A stretch of DNA of 64,000 bases from Halichondria panicea. Its lineage: Eukaryota; Porifera; Demospongiae; Suberitida; Halichondriidae. Under the pieces are notes generated by a model that was not told where the DNA came from, did no database searches, and saw only the letters and a list, made by a program, of their open reading frames with translations. A program made the translations under genes and the position numbers. The stretch lies in contig NC_087384.1 in assembly GCF_963675165.1 (NCBI RefSeq), positions 1,076,501 to 1,140,500 on the forward strand, read 5' to 3'. Position 1 is the stretch's first letter, and the number at the start of each line of letters is the position of its first letter. Positions 1 to 11,170 of this stretch are shown one piece after another.

Positions 1-822
1 CAACAACTCAACTGGTATAGCCTATAGGGTAGGATGTATGCAGATATTAAATACCCCAGATCTGTTGATAAAATACTTTTACTCGTGGAGACCCTACAAA
101 CTAATCGTTCAAACACAGACTGCAGAGATATTAAACACACAGCTATAGCTAGCCAGCATAATATTCTCTTGCCTGTTTCTTATAAGTTGTACTCGCCTCC
201 AACTTTTAATTGCTTCCGGAAGCGGGGGCGTAGCCTTATTGCAGCTCTACGTACCAGTGTGTGGTACAGACAGTGCTGTGGTATTAGTGACAGTATATAT
301 ATACTGCTCTGAATGGCACCGTGAGGGAAATTAAAAATCAAAAGTAACTGCGGGAAATCCAATAAGAAGCTTTTTCAACTTGGTTCGTTGCACATAATTA
401 TGGGATATCGAACAGTTTTTATAATTCATTTTCAACACGCAATGTACAAAACACACGTACACAATAATAACCACACATTAGGGATAAAGCTAATCTAAGA
501 GTTCTGTTCTGATATATCTACAGTCGATATGGAGTGCTGTATTACGTGCACCTTCTCACAGCTCCTGTGCATGGAGGCAATAAAGAATGAGTTAGTGTGT
601 GGGTGGCTAATCACAGTTCAGTAACCTTATATCAATGACTGGTGGGTGTAGGACGTACAGTTTTCAGTTTGACAGTGAAACACCATGCAGTATAGGGGGG
701 ACACACATAGAGTGCATGCGCACACACATGCACCTATATACTGAGTGGTATGGGCATAACTTCCCCACATAAGACACAGTGTTGGGAAGGTTTGGTGACA
801 CTACGATAAGGGGTACACTCAC
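1..822. other. 3' flank of arm A ankyrin-Death gene
   Basis: Apart from the tiny terminal exon proposed near 556-564, no coding signal is visible. The stretch matches 28612-29439 almost base for base with scattered substitutions, which anchors the left side of the duplication. Base 1 corresponds to 28612, so the duplicated block may continue to the left of the window. Confidence 0.6.
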
Positions 823-3800
823 TTTCAAGTACTGGCAGACTAGGTCAGCAATCTCCCCTTTTCTCAGTTTTACTAACATCTCCAGAAGGGCCCTGAATGT
901 TGCTTGTGAGCGCTGTTTTCCTCTCCAGATTTTCAAACACTCAATCATAGCTAGGTGGTTACTCTCATTTTTTTTCAACTGGACATTACTTTGCTCGCCA
1001 GGGGTTAATTTCATAGCATCGACATAGAGCTCCACATTATCGAAACAGGGAGCCAAATATGATACGTCTTCTTGCTGGATTTCCCTGTTGACTTGGGCAG
1101 TAGTGAGCGGACATGTGTCCATCAGCTGTTGAAGAGCTGTACTCACTGGTTGAGCAGATGATCCTACAGTATGAAAATTAAAATAACACACTCATGCATA
1201 TCCCGCTATATGATACTAACAACAAAACAACCAATTTACACACTAGTCGTGACGACAAAGAATGAGTGAAAAAAGTGTGATACTATACTCTACTTGACAA
1301 GAGGCCAAATATAGGAAAAGTGTAGGAAAAGTGTATCTCTAACAAATTTTTGTGGGGTACAAAATTCGTTCAACTCGAAACAATGATTATTTTGTGGTAA
1401 AAAATTTCATTGCAACTTCATTGCCTGCACTGCATGCCACGCCTATGTTTTTGTGGAGGTCAAAAATTACCCGCTATATATACGTATGTGTTTGTGTAAA
1501 AATCGTGCTGAAAACTGCCTGGGGCTGTATGTTATTTTTCTATGTATTGTACAGCTGTTGACTANNNNNNNNNNNNNNNNNNNNNNNNNNNNNNNNNNNN
1601 NNNNNNNNNNNNNNNNNNNNNNNNNNNNNNNNNNNNNNNNNNNNNNNNNNNNNNNNNNNNNNNNNNNNNNNNNNNNNNNNNNNNNNNNNNNNNNNNNNNN
1701 NNNNNNNNNNNNNNNNNNNNNNNNNNNNNNNNNNNNNNNNNNNNNNNNNNNNNNNNNNNNNNNNACTCTTCTGAAAAGGCTGCAATAGCATTCCAAGTAA
1801 GCAAAACTAGGCATAACTCGAGAACGAAGCATTATTTTGCACATCCACGAATTAAAATCCAAGTAAACATGACTAGAAGCCTATAGAAACTCTTACTTGC
1901 ACTTGATTCATCCTTGAGCAGCTGTAGCGGTCTACACACACACACACACACAGACACACAGACACACAAACACACTACCGTATACCTCGCTTGCGCATGC
2001 GCACCGAGGCATAATAACATAGAACACAACGCCCACTCTAGAGGAAATGTCTGCATAAGCCTTTGAAAACAGTGGTATGAATAATTAAGAGTTGTGTACA
2101 GCTAGATACACTCACCTCATCTTGTATATCAACATTGGCTCCAGCATTGATTAGAAGTTCCACACATTTTAGGTGACCATGGCGACTGGCTGACCAGAGA
2201 GGGGACTCTCCCGACTGTACATGTAGTACATGAGCAGTAGTATGTTATACCATAGATATAGATACATGTAGAGGGATTAGACACGAAAATGTTTACGTGA
2301 AACACTCCGCGTTATATGGTGTGGCTAAAACTACAAAGGATTATACCGTATATGCTTAATCAGGAGCCGCGGATACTAAATGTTTCATTTTGCTGGAAGA
2401 GGAGGCTACAATTCAAGAGAGGCCACTGTTCACTCCAGATAATTTAGTTTGTCCTCAAAAGTTGTTTTCACCTGCTGCATAAACTTGAACTCTGCCGTGA
2501 GAAACTCTTTGTGAAGCACTAACAAGCTGCTACTTGTAGCTACGTACATATAGCTAGCTGCTAGTTATAATTTTTTTGGCTGCCACGTGCAGAAATGCTA
2601 GAGCCAAAGTTCCAAAGTTCACTGAGGCTACTATTTAAGAGCGGTTACTAAATGTTTCATTTTGCTAGCAAGGGAGGCTACTATTTGAGTGCGGCCTTAT
2701 ACAAGAGCGGCCTCTGATCGAGCATATACGGTATTTATAGTCAGCATCCTCAATACCTGTCTTGACTGCCACACAATGTGCTGTACAGAGAAATTGTGAA
2801 ATTGATGTTAATTATTCTAAAAAGTAAATAGAATCTAGCTATAAAAGGTTGACTATAAAATGCTGTACAAGAAGAAATAGCCCTTTCTATGAAGTCGTGG
2901 GAGGTCAAGGCCTGTGGTGTGTCTAAAAGTACTAAGCCAGTTTGAAGGACTATATACAGTACAGCTTATCCATAGCATGACCATTCTATATATAGCATTT
3001 AGATACATAATAACCAAGTCAAGCAATATCCTTCACTGTTTTGGCTTCACAGCAGGGAGAGAGAAAAGTTGACATGGAGTAATTAATTCAAGAGTAAATA
3101 CAAAGGACTTAGAGCTTGTCAGTGATGTAAACTTACTTCTCTAAGTGATTGCTAGTGGAGAGTGGCTAGCCTCATGCACGGTAAACCACGAAACAGTGCA
3201 AGGTTGCAGCTGCCAATAGCTAGCGTTCTACTGCAGAGCTAACTGCGCGATCGCTAAATCATAACCGTGGAGTGTTTCAACCGTTTACAGTGTTAGAAAT
3301 TACTCACTGCCATCAGTCATTGACCGGACGTTTAATTAGAATGACCATGCATTCCAGCATGTTTCCGCTCAGTATGACCAGGCACAAATGACATTTGACC
3401 ATACAGTCAATAACAATTATTTCTAACAATGCGTCTACACATAGAAGCGGTCGTTTCAAATCCTTTACCTTTTCAATCTATGGTTATACAACTAGTGTTG
3501 GCCAGTGTAAACAAAACACACACCGTATACTTACAGTGCCAGTCAGACTCAAAGCAATTTTTGAGGTGAAAATCTGAATTACATGTGGCGCTTATTAGTC
3601 AAGGCAATCCTTAAGTTATTGGCCTACGCTAATACGCGCATCTTAGCTGCATGAGAAACAAACCATATAAGCGCCGCCATGACTATTTTAAACGCATTGG
3701 TACGAATGTTTTGGGTTCTAAAAGGTGCGTCACTCAGAAGTATTCATTGGCACTGAAATCAATTACTGTAACTGACCTTGTCTTGAGTATTGACTGTAGC

Positions 3801-6111
3801 CTTGGCTGCTAAGAGGACCCTCACCACCTCATCATGTCCATTGCTACTGGCTGCGTGGAGAGCTGTCACGTTGTCCTGTATTAGAGTGAATATATACATT
3901 ACTATATACAAGGAGCATTCACGCATGTTTGGGATGAGGCAAATACACTACACTTCGTGCAAGTATATCGGAAGTAATAATTAGTGGGCGTTCGGAAATT
4001 CCAGGCTCTTAAATGAATAGGACTATTTTTAGTGTAGTAGGCAGTTTATGCAGACGTTTCCTCCCGGAGGGAGCCATTCATTCGGCCAAAGGTGAGATTT
4101 TGCAAAACAGTCTTACAGCTTACATTTATATTTTAATAACATAGAACACAACGCTCCCTCTAGAGGAAATGTCTGCATAAGCCTTAGAACTGCCTACTAT
4201 AACAAGAATTAGGCAACTGTTTTAGGGTAAGTAGCTATAAACTGAACACAAAAAACGTGTGCGTGGCTGCGTAATAGCTGATTCAGAGGCCGCAACCAAA
4301 TAGTAACCTCTCTACAGCCGGCCCATTTTCAGTGCCGCTCTCAAATTGTAACCTCAGCGAACTTTGAGGCTATGTCTCTGCACATGGCAACCATATTGAT
4401 AGTGGTATCTACGGTAGCAGCTAGCTAGGTAGCAACTTGTTGGCTTTTGAAAGACTTTCTCATGGCAGAGTTCGAGTTTGTGCAGGTAAAAAGAACTTTT
4501 CATGACGGTTGTTGAATTATAAAAGAGAGGGCATGCAAGTCAACACCGGCGTAGCTAGCAGAATTCAAATGTGGGCGGTTGAATATGTGAATTTGATTGA
4601 ATTGCTAAAAATAGAAATTTGTATTTTTAGCACTTCATGCACATTCATCCGCCCACATTAGAATTATGCTGTTGCATGCCCGCTCTTCTTTTATATACTA
4701 GATACTAGTACGCCCTTATAACTGGGGCCTCTCTTGAACAATGGCCTCTCTCGAATCAGTAAAATGAAACATTTAGTAGCCGCGGACTTTGATCAAGCAT
4801 ATATATGCATAGTAATTAAAGGTCCCAGTCTTTAGACTCGCAAGCCAGCACAAGAAAATGAGACGGGAAACTCCGTCAAACCCCGTGTAGAGACTCGTGT
4901 ACTGTGTTTTGCAAGTTTGTGCACAGTAAATGGGCGTTGCCTGTGTACTACTGTGGTTACTACCGTAGATCTAATCAGAAATATGCTGACTCATAACTTT
5001 CCAGGCTTTATGTTCTCTAAATTTCTACCTGTTCTTTTTGTGCACTTCTATAACTAAAACAAATGCCATACTGGCTCACAACAGAGGTATAGCAAGTCAA
5101 CAGAGTACTACATGTGCATATACACTAACAGCTTAGCTAACTAAGTTAGCAAATTAATTTTTTTTGCTGAATCAGTACAGTAGACACATTCACTTTACTA
5201 CAGACTCAGTAGTACTATAGACAACGCCCATTTACTGTGCACAATGCCAACCAACTTGCAAAACACAGTAACATTTGCCACAATGTTTGTGACAACTCAA
5301 GTGGCTAGACCGCATGCGGTTACCACAAGATTGATAGTGACTACAAGATTGATAGTGACGTTGAATGCATGAATGCACGTGATGCTCACCACCATAGCCA
5401 TATATAGGCATTAGCATGCAAGTTGTCGACTAGACTACCTATAGTATAGTACGTACTGATAGAGCACTAGGAGATATTTTGTGTAGCTATTTTTAGTGTA
5501 CATGTAGTCTATAGCCATTAATCTAAGCATTATGTACAGTAGCAGGGTGTCATACAGGATTTTGAAGTAGAGGGGGGAAATGAGAAAAGTAACCTGAAAA
5601 TGTTGCTAAAAAAAGGTCAACTGTTATTTCAATACCCAGCTATGGACACTCAGTCATAATTGAAAGGGGGGGGGAAATTGGAGCTAGGGGGGATATCCCC
5701 CCTTTCCCCCCTGTATGACACCCTGAGTAGACTGACGTTAAGAAAGCCACAGCCACTTAGAATCTTATCTGATATGCTGTCCCACACAAGATTTTACACC
5801 GAGTTTGCTCAGTCTACTGTTTGCCGTGTAACAGACAGCTCGCGAGTCTATCCTATAATAAACCTGTCATTCAGAGCATCATGTGATACCACTACACCAG
5901 TACCACACATGCATTGATCCTCACCTCATCTGCCTGGTTTGGATCTGCCCCTCCTTCTAGTGCCAACTGAACCACACCCACATCACCCGTCTCGCAAGCT
6001 TCCATTAATAATGACTGGAAAGATATTAAGATATCGTTTAATACTGTACAAAAACTGGCCAACTGAATGGAATCAGGAATACATAGACATGTAATACAAG
6101 TCACTCACCAT
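556..6111 (-). CDS. Arm A ankyrin-Death gene, partial (assembly gap inside)
   Basis: Exons seen, 5' to 3' on the minus strand: a first exon ending in ATG (6109-6111, probable start), 5925-6014, 3777-3875, 2116-2214, then the N gap, then the Death-domain exon 823-1163 and a probable last exon coding only E-L-stop (stop near 556-558). The three middle exons are 90, 99 and 99 bases, phase 0, one ankyrin repeat each (for example NVTALHAASSNGHDEVV and SPLWSASRHGHLKCVELL). The Death exon carries an about 80-residue Death fold (LAPCFDNVELYVDAMKL ... EIADLVCQYL). The ZU5 exons and most ankyrin exons found in arm B are absent; they would fall where the 200 N stand, so this copy is either internally deleted or truncated by the assembly. 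The ankyrin exon at 3777-3875 has no counterpart at the same place in arm B. Function is inferred: Death-domain signalling scaffold in the cytoplasm. Confidence 0.7.
1565..1764. other. Assembly gap, 200 N
   Basis: Exactly 200 N, the usual placeholder for a gap of unknown size. The left side matches arm B up to about 29875 and the right side (from 1765) matches arm B from about 46028. In arm B those points are 16 kb apart and hold the ZU5 exons and most ankyrin exons, so the true missing length may be far more than 200 bases. Confidence 0.95.
1936..1975. repeat. CA microsatellite
   Basis: A run of CA dinucleotides with interspersed GA, in the intron after ankyrin exon 2116-2214. The same repeat is shorter at 46197-46220 in arm B. 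Confidence 0.8.
2215..3776. repeat. Intron built from the ankyrin unit repeat (arm A)
   Basis: No coding signal. This 1.56 kb intron matches the introns at 39486-41029, 41620-43145 and, shortened, 43715-44516 of arm B. It holds a transposon-derived core with inverted motifs (GTGAAACACTCCGCGTTATA near 2299 and GGAGTGTTTCAACCG near 3271), related to the element at 27593-28440. Similar introns on both sides of exons give the substrate for unequal exchange. Confidence 0.6.
4515..4705. repeat. Inverted-repeat MITE shared by both arms
   Basis: Terminal inverted arms of the type ATAAAAGAGAGGGCATGCAA and TTGCATGCCCGCTCTTCTTTTAT enclose a smaller inverted pair (GTGGGCGG / CCGCCCAC and CTAAAAATA / TATTTTTAG). 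The same insertion is at about 48255-48435 in arm B, so it predates the duplication. Related elements are at 33969-34193 and 38073-38309. Confidence 0.55.
4902..5268. mobile_element. Tc1/mariner-type MITE (TA target), arm A only
   Basis: A 367-base insertion flanked by TA on both sides. The ends are inverted repeats: CTGTGTTTTGCAAG at the left and CTTGCAAAACACAG at the right, followed inward by CAGTAAATGGGCGTTG and its complement. Arm B has an uninterrupted GTGTAACATT at about 48627, the expected empty site. No transposase is encoded, so the element is non-autonomous. The TA duplication points to the Tc1/mariner group. Confidence 0.8.
5543..5725. mobile_element. MITE with CAGGGTGTCATA ends, arm A only
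   Basis: Ends are CAGGGTGTCATACAGG and its exact complement, with G-rich and C-rich interior. AGTAG is directly repeated on both sides (5538-5542 and 5726-5730); arm B has one AGTAG and no insert at about 48907. A 5-base target duplication is not diagnostic, so the superfamily is left open. Confidence 0.75.
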
Positions 6112-6328
6112 CTCTGGATTTAGATCTAACTTTCAGAGTGACTTATAATTATACTGCATCCTCAGTCGAGTCACGATCACTCACTGGTACTGGTACGTAC
6201 CTGGTCTCTAGCTCTAGCTCTATGAAAATCACCCCATTCGGTGTGGGGGAGTATCATCTCAGGTGATGCTACCTCCATTTGGCATGCGCATGTTGTGCCA
6301 ATCAAAAAATGAAGAGCTTCGCACTCAT

Positions 6329-6372
6329 TAGCCTCGAGACCAGGCAGATTAATCGGCCTGGTCTCGAGGCTA
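6329..6372. mobile_element. Miniature 44-base palindromic insertion, arm A only
   Basis: TAGCCTCGAGACCAGGC, a 9-base spacer, then its near-complement ending GAGGCTA. It is flanked by a perfect 9-base direct repeat CGCACTCAT (6320-6328 and 6373-6381). Arm B shows a single CGCACTCAT at about 51831. A 9-base duplication and the TAGCCTCGA terminus match the elements at 26447-27543 and 52171-52399, suggesting a Mutator-like family. Confidence 0.75.
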
Positions 6373-6381
6373 CGCACTCAT

Positions 6382-9300
6382 ATAATTGAAATGCTGTGTG
6401 CGTGACACTATAGTGTCATCTTATAAGAACGGCTCACGTTACTTGTACTTGTAGCTTTGCTCGCTGTATTCTAAATACATAGCTGTTGTGTTTGAGCATG
6501 CAGTTACTACACATATTCTCTGACTTTGGTACGTCATCTGTCATTCAAAGCGATAAGTGATATATATGGGTTCCGAGTTTATGGGGGTGGTAGAAAGGGT
6601 GCATGGCTGGTAAAAACTAATCCTTATCAAGAGGAGTTAAGTGGCGTATTATGTGGCAGAGATTTGCAGGAGACTGGTTCAGCATTAGGCTGTTTCACGG
6701 TCAACAATTTTATATATATAGTTTTAAACGACCAGGCAGTGTATGTCGTAATCAAGCTACCCCTAGAGCCCATACTTTCCACAAACATGACGAATATCTA
6801 CTAGTTCATGCGATTACTTGCACCTCAGTGAAATCAGAAAGAAGCTCACTGGGGTAATTACTACAGAATCTACATTAAAGCTATACTCTGTATGATCAAG
6901 ACAGCATGAATGGACTGAATTGGGGCTTCAAAATTTGAACTTTGTACCTACAGATAGAGATCCAAGTTGTGATTTAGCTGTAAAAACTGTTATACGCTTA
7001 TATACCTTAAGTGTAATATATACTATTGCCTAAACTTCACGTGAGCTGACATAAGCTAAGCCAAATAACGTAAAAACTACAACAACAAAAGCATAAAGAT
7101 CTGGTCTATAAAATCTAAAATTTTAACTTTCATTGTTCCTTGCTCTATAATATATTAAATGTATTATGGTTTACTTACAAATGTATATAAACTGCATGTT
7201 ACACTTATCTCAAGTGGTTTTTTGCAATTTACTAGTTGCCCAAAACTTCCAAGTGAGCTGCAAAGGGCAGTATATATACTTATAATGGCAACCATGCATG
7301 CATAAAAGTATAAGAATGATAACTATTATACGCATGCAATGCATGTACAATTATAATATGTACTTATTAAGAGATGCATATATTCGGTTCCTCTTCTGGC
7401 TCAGTATATATAATGGCTTTCATGTACATGCAGGATGAAAGATCTCATCGCACTCTTTGAGACAAGATAAAGTCAAAATGAGGACAGAGTGCATGTGCGG
7501 TTGACAATGAGGAGGTTGAATACAACTGGGTATATATAGAAGCATCTCCCTGTCTATATACCAAATCATACAACACTGGTTTGCCAATAGGTCTGTCTAT
7601 GCATTAAACAATACTGTATAAGCAATGTAGACATCTTTGTGCAGAGGCATACAGTAATACTAGACTCTCGTTAATCCAGCCACCCTTGTACAGCTTTGCC
7701 AGAATATCAAGGTGGCCGTATTTCATAAAATAGCCGCGGCTAAAAAAGCAACCCTACCTCAGATCTAATGACTAATTTTGCGGTTTCTATTTAAGTGTAA
7801 TCCTGCCAAACCACACCCAAACGTCATATCCGGCCGTAATAAACATTAATAACCTAGTTTGGGACAGTCAATATACTGCATGGCCAGTATATATATATGG
7901 AATAGCGAGTGGCCGCATTTCATGCAGGGCGAGTTTTGTGCAGTAAAAATCTAGCTAGCAATCTGTGCTAAACTAAATGGCCGGTATATATAATTATTGA
8001 GGTGGCCCTACTCAGTCAGAGAGCTGAAATAGTGAGAGTTTATACTGAGCATGAGACCTTGCACAAACAAGATGCTCATAGATCATTCACCCCGTGCGTT
8101 GGTTGAGCTTCAAAGCGGAAAAACGGATACAGTAACTTTTTATCGTAATGTCTTTATGATTACGGGGAATGATCGTGAATTGGGAACGATCGTGAATCTA
8201 TAAAGCAACGATTATAGTTATTTTTGTCGCCGTAGAAGATCGCCTACAAGTTTCAACAATAAGTATGGACAGTCTCAATCATCAGCAGTTAAAGCAGTTC
8301 ATGATTAAAGTGCATGTATAATTATAGTTTGCTACAGCTCATTTTTGTGTCCACATGCACACACACTTACACAGACTAGGTACCTTATAGCGAGAAATGT
8401 TCGCGTGTGCAAATTTTCACTATTTGGCTTCAGAGCCCTCAGCAGAATTGCTCGTGGGTTCTAATATTCGCGGTTGAATGCCACCCACCAATGTAAAATA
8501 CCAGTGTGTGGGAGTTTATGCCGGTTTTAATTTCCCCGTTACTTCTCTGCCCTCGAAAAACGCAAAATTTTGCATATCACGAAAATTTCCCGCTAGCTAT
8601 ACAGTATATCGTAGAATATAGAATAGAATATTGGTGAATAACCTAAAGTTACGAATAAGCCAATTAAATCAGCAGAAAATTTACCCCTTGTGATCTAACT
8701 ATTGCGTTTTGGCAAGGATCAGGTGTATTTGCTAGTAATAATTTAGGTTTTGTGATTTTATTGTTGCAAATTGATCAACCCTCACATAATTATGTTTAAT
8801 GCTCGCAACACATTCATAATCTATAGTAATATGGAATTATACTGCCTTCCGTTATGGACTTGATGGTAATGCTCGTAACGTTGACTATAATACATGCGTA
8901 CAGCCTTCTTCCCTGCTCGCTGCAACATATCCAAACAAAGACATTGACGTTTGTGCATTCTGATGATTCATGGTGACCTGGAAACTTTCGATAACTTAAC
9001 AAACTTGTACACAATGTATCGCACTACAATACCACCCGTTACTTCTATTTCAACCATATAGTAAGGCTTTGGAATGCTCGATCTGCCCACTACCTAGATC
9101 TACCTACTTCGTATCACCTAACTCGTCATGCACTTCACAGAAAACCACTTCGGTCCTCAAATTCAGTCCCCTGTAACAGATGTGTCGCGAACTGCATAAG
9201 AACTTACCAGAACTATAGCTATAGTGTTATCAATTTATCCATCTCGATCTTAATTTTGTCCCCATTAAATATACTCAGGGGCATCATGACGTCTGTCAGT

Positions 9301-9840
9301 CACAATTTTCCAAGCCATTTCTTTTATATCATCACCTCACACTGTGACTGTAAAGCTTGAATAATAATAATAATGTTGCGTTCCGTCAGTGATGCAAATC
9401 AAAGTACTTGGGTATAGCTACAGCACGAATGATCGAAATGACGGAGGAGCAGCTGAGGAAGCAGTGCATGTGCATTGTATCCTGTTGGGTCTTGCAAACC
9501 TCTTATGAGCTCACTATTGTGTTGCAACCTATTGCCAAATTCAACAGGCTAGGCAAATACATGTCACAATCTGCACAAATTACCTCATCCCAGAGGTATG
9601 ATTTTGTATTTCTATAAATTAACGAACTCTCTAATAATAATATAGGTTTACAAGCTCCAATACAGAGATGCAGTAGTGTCTTATGTTCGTGAAGATTGTG
9701 ACCTGGGGCGGAATTACCATGCATATAATTATGTGTGTGACGTTCATGCATATTAATTAGTATGTTTAATTGTCTTCATGACATAATTAAATGCATGCAC
9801 AAAGCATTAAAGCATGGCTGGAGGGACTGTAAATTTAAAA
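6382..9840. other. Spacer between the two genes, arm A
   Basis: About 3.4 kb with no supported gene, matching 57278-60650 of arm B closely. It contains short inverted-repeat remnants (for example TACCTTATAGCGAGAAATG near 8379 facing AATTTCCCGCTAGCTATACAG near 8583), an (AAT)n run near 9361, and an open frame around 6526 discussed under rejected items. No promoter can be named. Confidence 0.5.
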
Positions 9841-10690
9841 GAGATTGCACAAAGTCGTTTCAGGATTTGCGTTAACGCAAATCCTGAAACTTCATCCACG
9901 TGATAACAGCAACATATTGAGGGATCGCAAATAAAATAAAATAAAGTGTAAGTGTACAAAATTTGTTTCAGGATAACAGCAACGCATTGAGCTACAGTAA
10001 GCTGGCTCAGTCACTCTATACACACCCTGAATTAAGCAATGGCTAGAAATAGAAGGACTGTAAATTTAACAGAAAGTGTACAAAATTTGTTTCAGGATTT
10101 GTGTCAACATAAATCCTGAAACTTCATCCAAGGGATAACAGCAACACATTGAGCCACAGTAAGCTGGCTCAGTCACTCTATATGAAGCTACAGCTGGACT
10201 GTAAATATAAAGGAGACTGCACAATGTAGTTTCAGGATTTGCGTTAACACAAATCCTGAAACTTCATCCATGGGATAACAGCAACACATTGAGCCACAGT
10301 AAGCTGGAAGCCACTCTATACATACCCTGAAGCTATAGCTGGAAATAGAAGGACTGTAAATATAAAGGAGACTGCACAATGTAGTTCAGGATTTGCGTTA
10401 ACACAAATCCTGAAACTTCATCCACGGGATAACAGCAACACATTGAGCCACAGTAAGCTGGCTCAGTCACTCTATACATACCCTGAAGCTATGGCTGGAA
10501 ATAGAAGAACTGTAAATTTAACGGAGAGTGCACAGACTCGTTTCAGAATTTGCGTCAACCATGCATTCAGACTAAACACAAATCCTGAAACCTCTGATCT
10601 GTCTCACAGGATAACAGCAACACACATTGAGCCACACTTACCCACAGTAAGCTAACCCAGTCACTCTATACACACCCTAAAGTCTACCTA
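9841..10690. repeat. Tandem array of palindrome-bearing units, arm A
   Basis: About six units spaced roughly 140 to 155 bases apart. Each carries GATAACAGCAACACATTGAG, CAGTAAGCTGGCTCAGTCAC and a palindrome centred on GTTAAC. The first palindrome (9857-9890) is a perfect 34-base inverted repeat; later ones are degenerate or partly deleted. It lies downstream of the NACHT-WD40 stop codon. Translation of the units gives no conserved protein. Confidence 0.8.
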
Positions 10691-11170
10691 GGAATTAGCA
10701 TTATTGTGAATGTATTACAGAGAGAGCAGTGGGTCTGCACAAACTCGATTGAAAATGACATGAAAAGGATGGATGGCCGGATACAATGAGCCACAGTACA
10801 CAGTACCTTAGCTAGACTAAAGATAATAAGCTTATATATAAAAAAATTAGATAGACTATACTCTGTTGTCAGTGGTATTGACTCATCTTAACTCGAGATT
10901 AGTTGTACCAAAACTACAGTCAGTGCAAGTGCGCAATAATTTTACCTTTGCATTTTAACAATGGAATGTATGGCCACACTCATAATGCTCTTCATTTAGG
11001 CATTTCGGATTTGTGGCACAACACGCGCTAGACTCTGGATCTACACGTAATGATCTAAAGTGCAACAGAGCATAGTGGTATGTGGTGACGTCACGCAAAC
11101 CTGACCATGAATGTTTTCATACACACACAACACTGCATGCTAAACACATTTCATGCACGAACAATCAAAA
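10691..11170. other. 3' region of the arm A NACHT-WD40 gene
   Basis: No further coding exon is visible after the stop at 11171-11173. The stretch is conserved in arm B (61511-62004) and presumably holds the 3' untranslated region and polyadenylation site; I could not assign a clear signal. Confidence 0.4.

Noticed and set aside
6499-6804. Open frame YGFRVYGGGRKGAWLV..., longer in arm B (57357-57725)
   Set aside because: No ATG in frame before the conserved part, no family recognised, and arm A loses two bases near 6800 that cut the frame. The 3-base in-frame indel between arms is suggestive but not enough.
9408-9760. Possible short gene starting ATGATCGAAATGACGG with a second exon after AATATAG
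   Set aside because: Arms A and B differ by 2-base indels (near 9510 and 9675) that change the frame in opposite exons, and no domain is visible.
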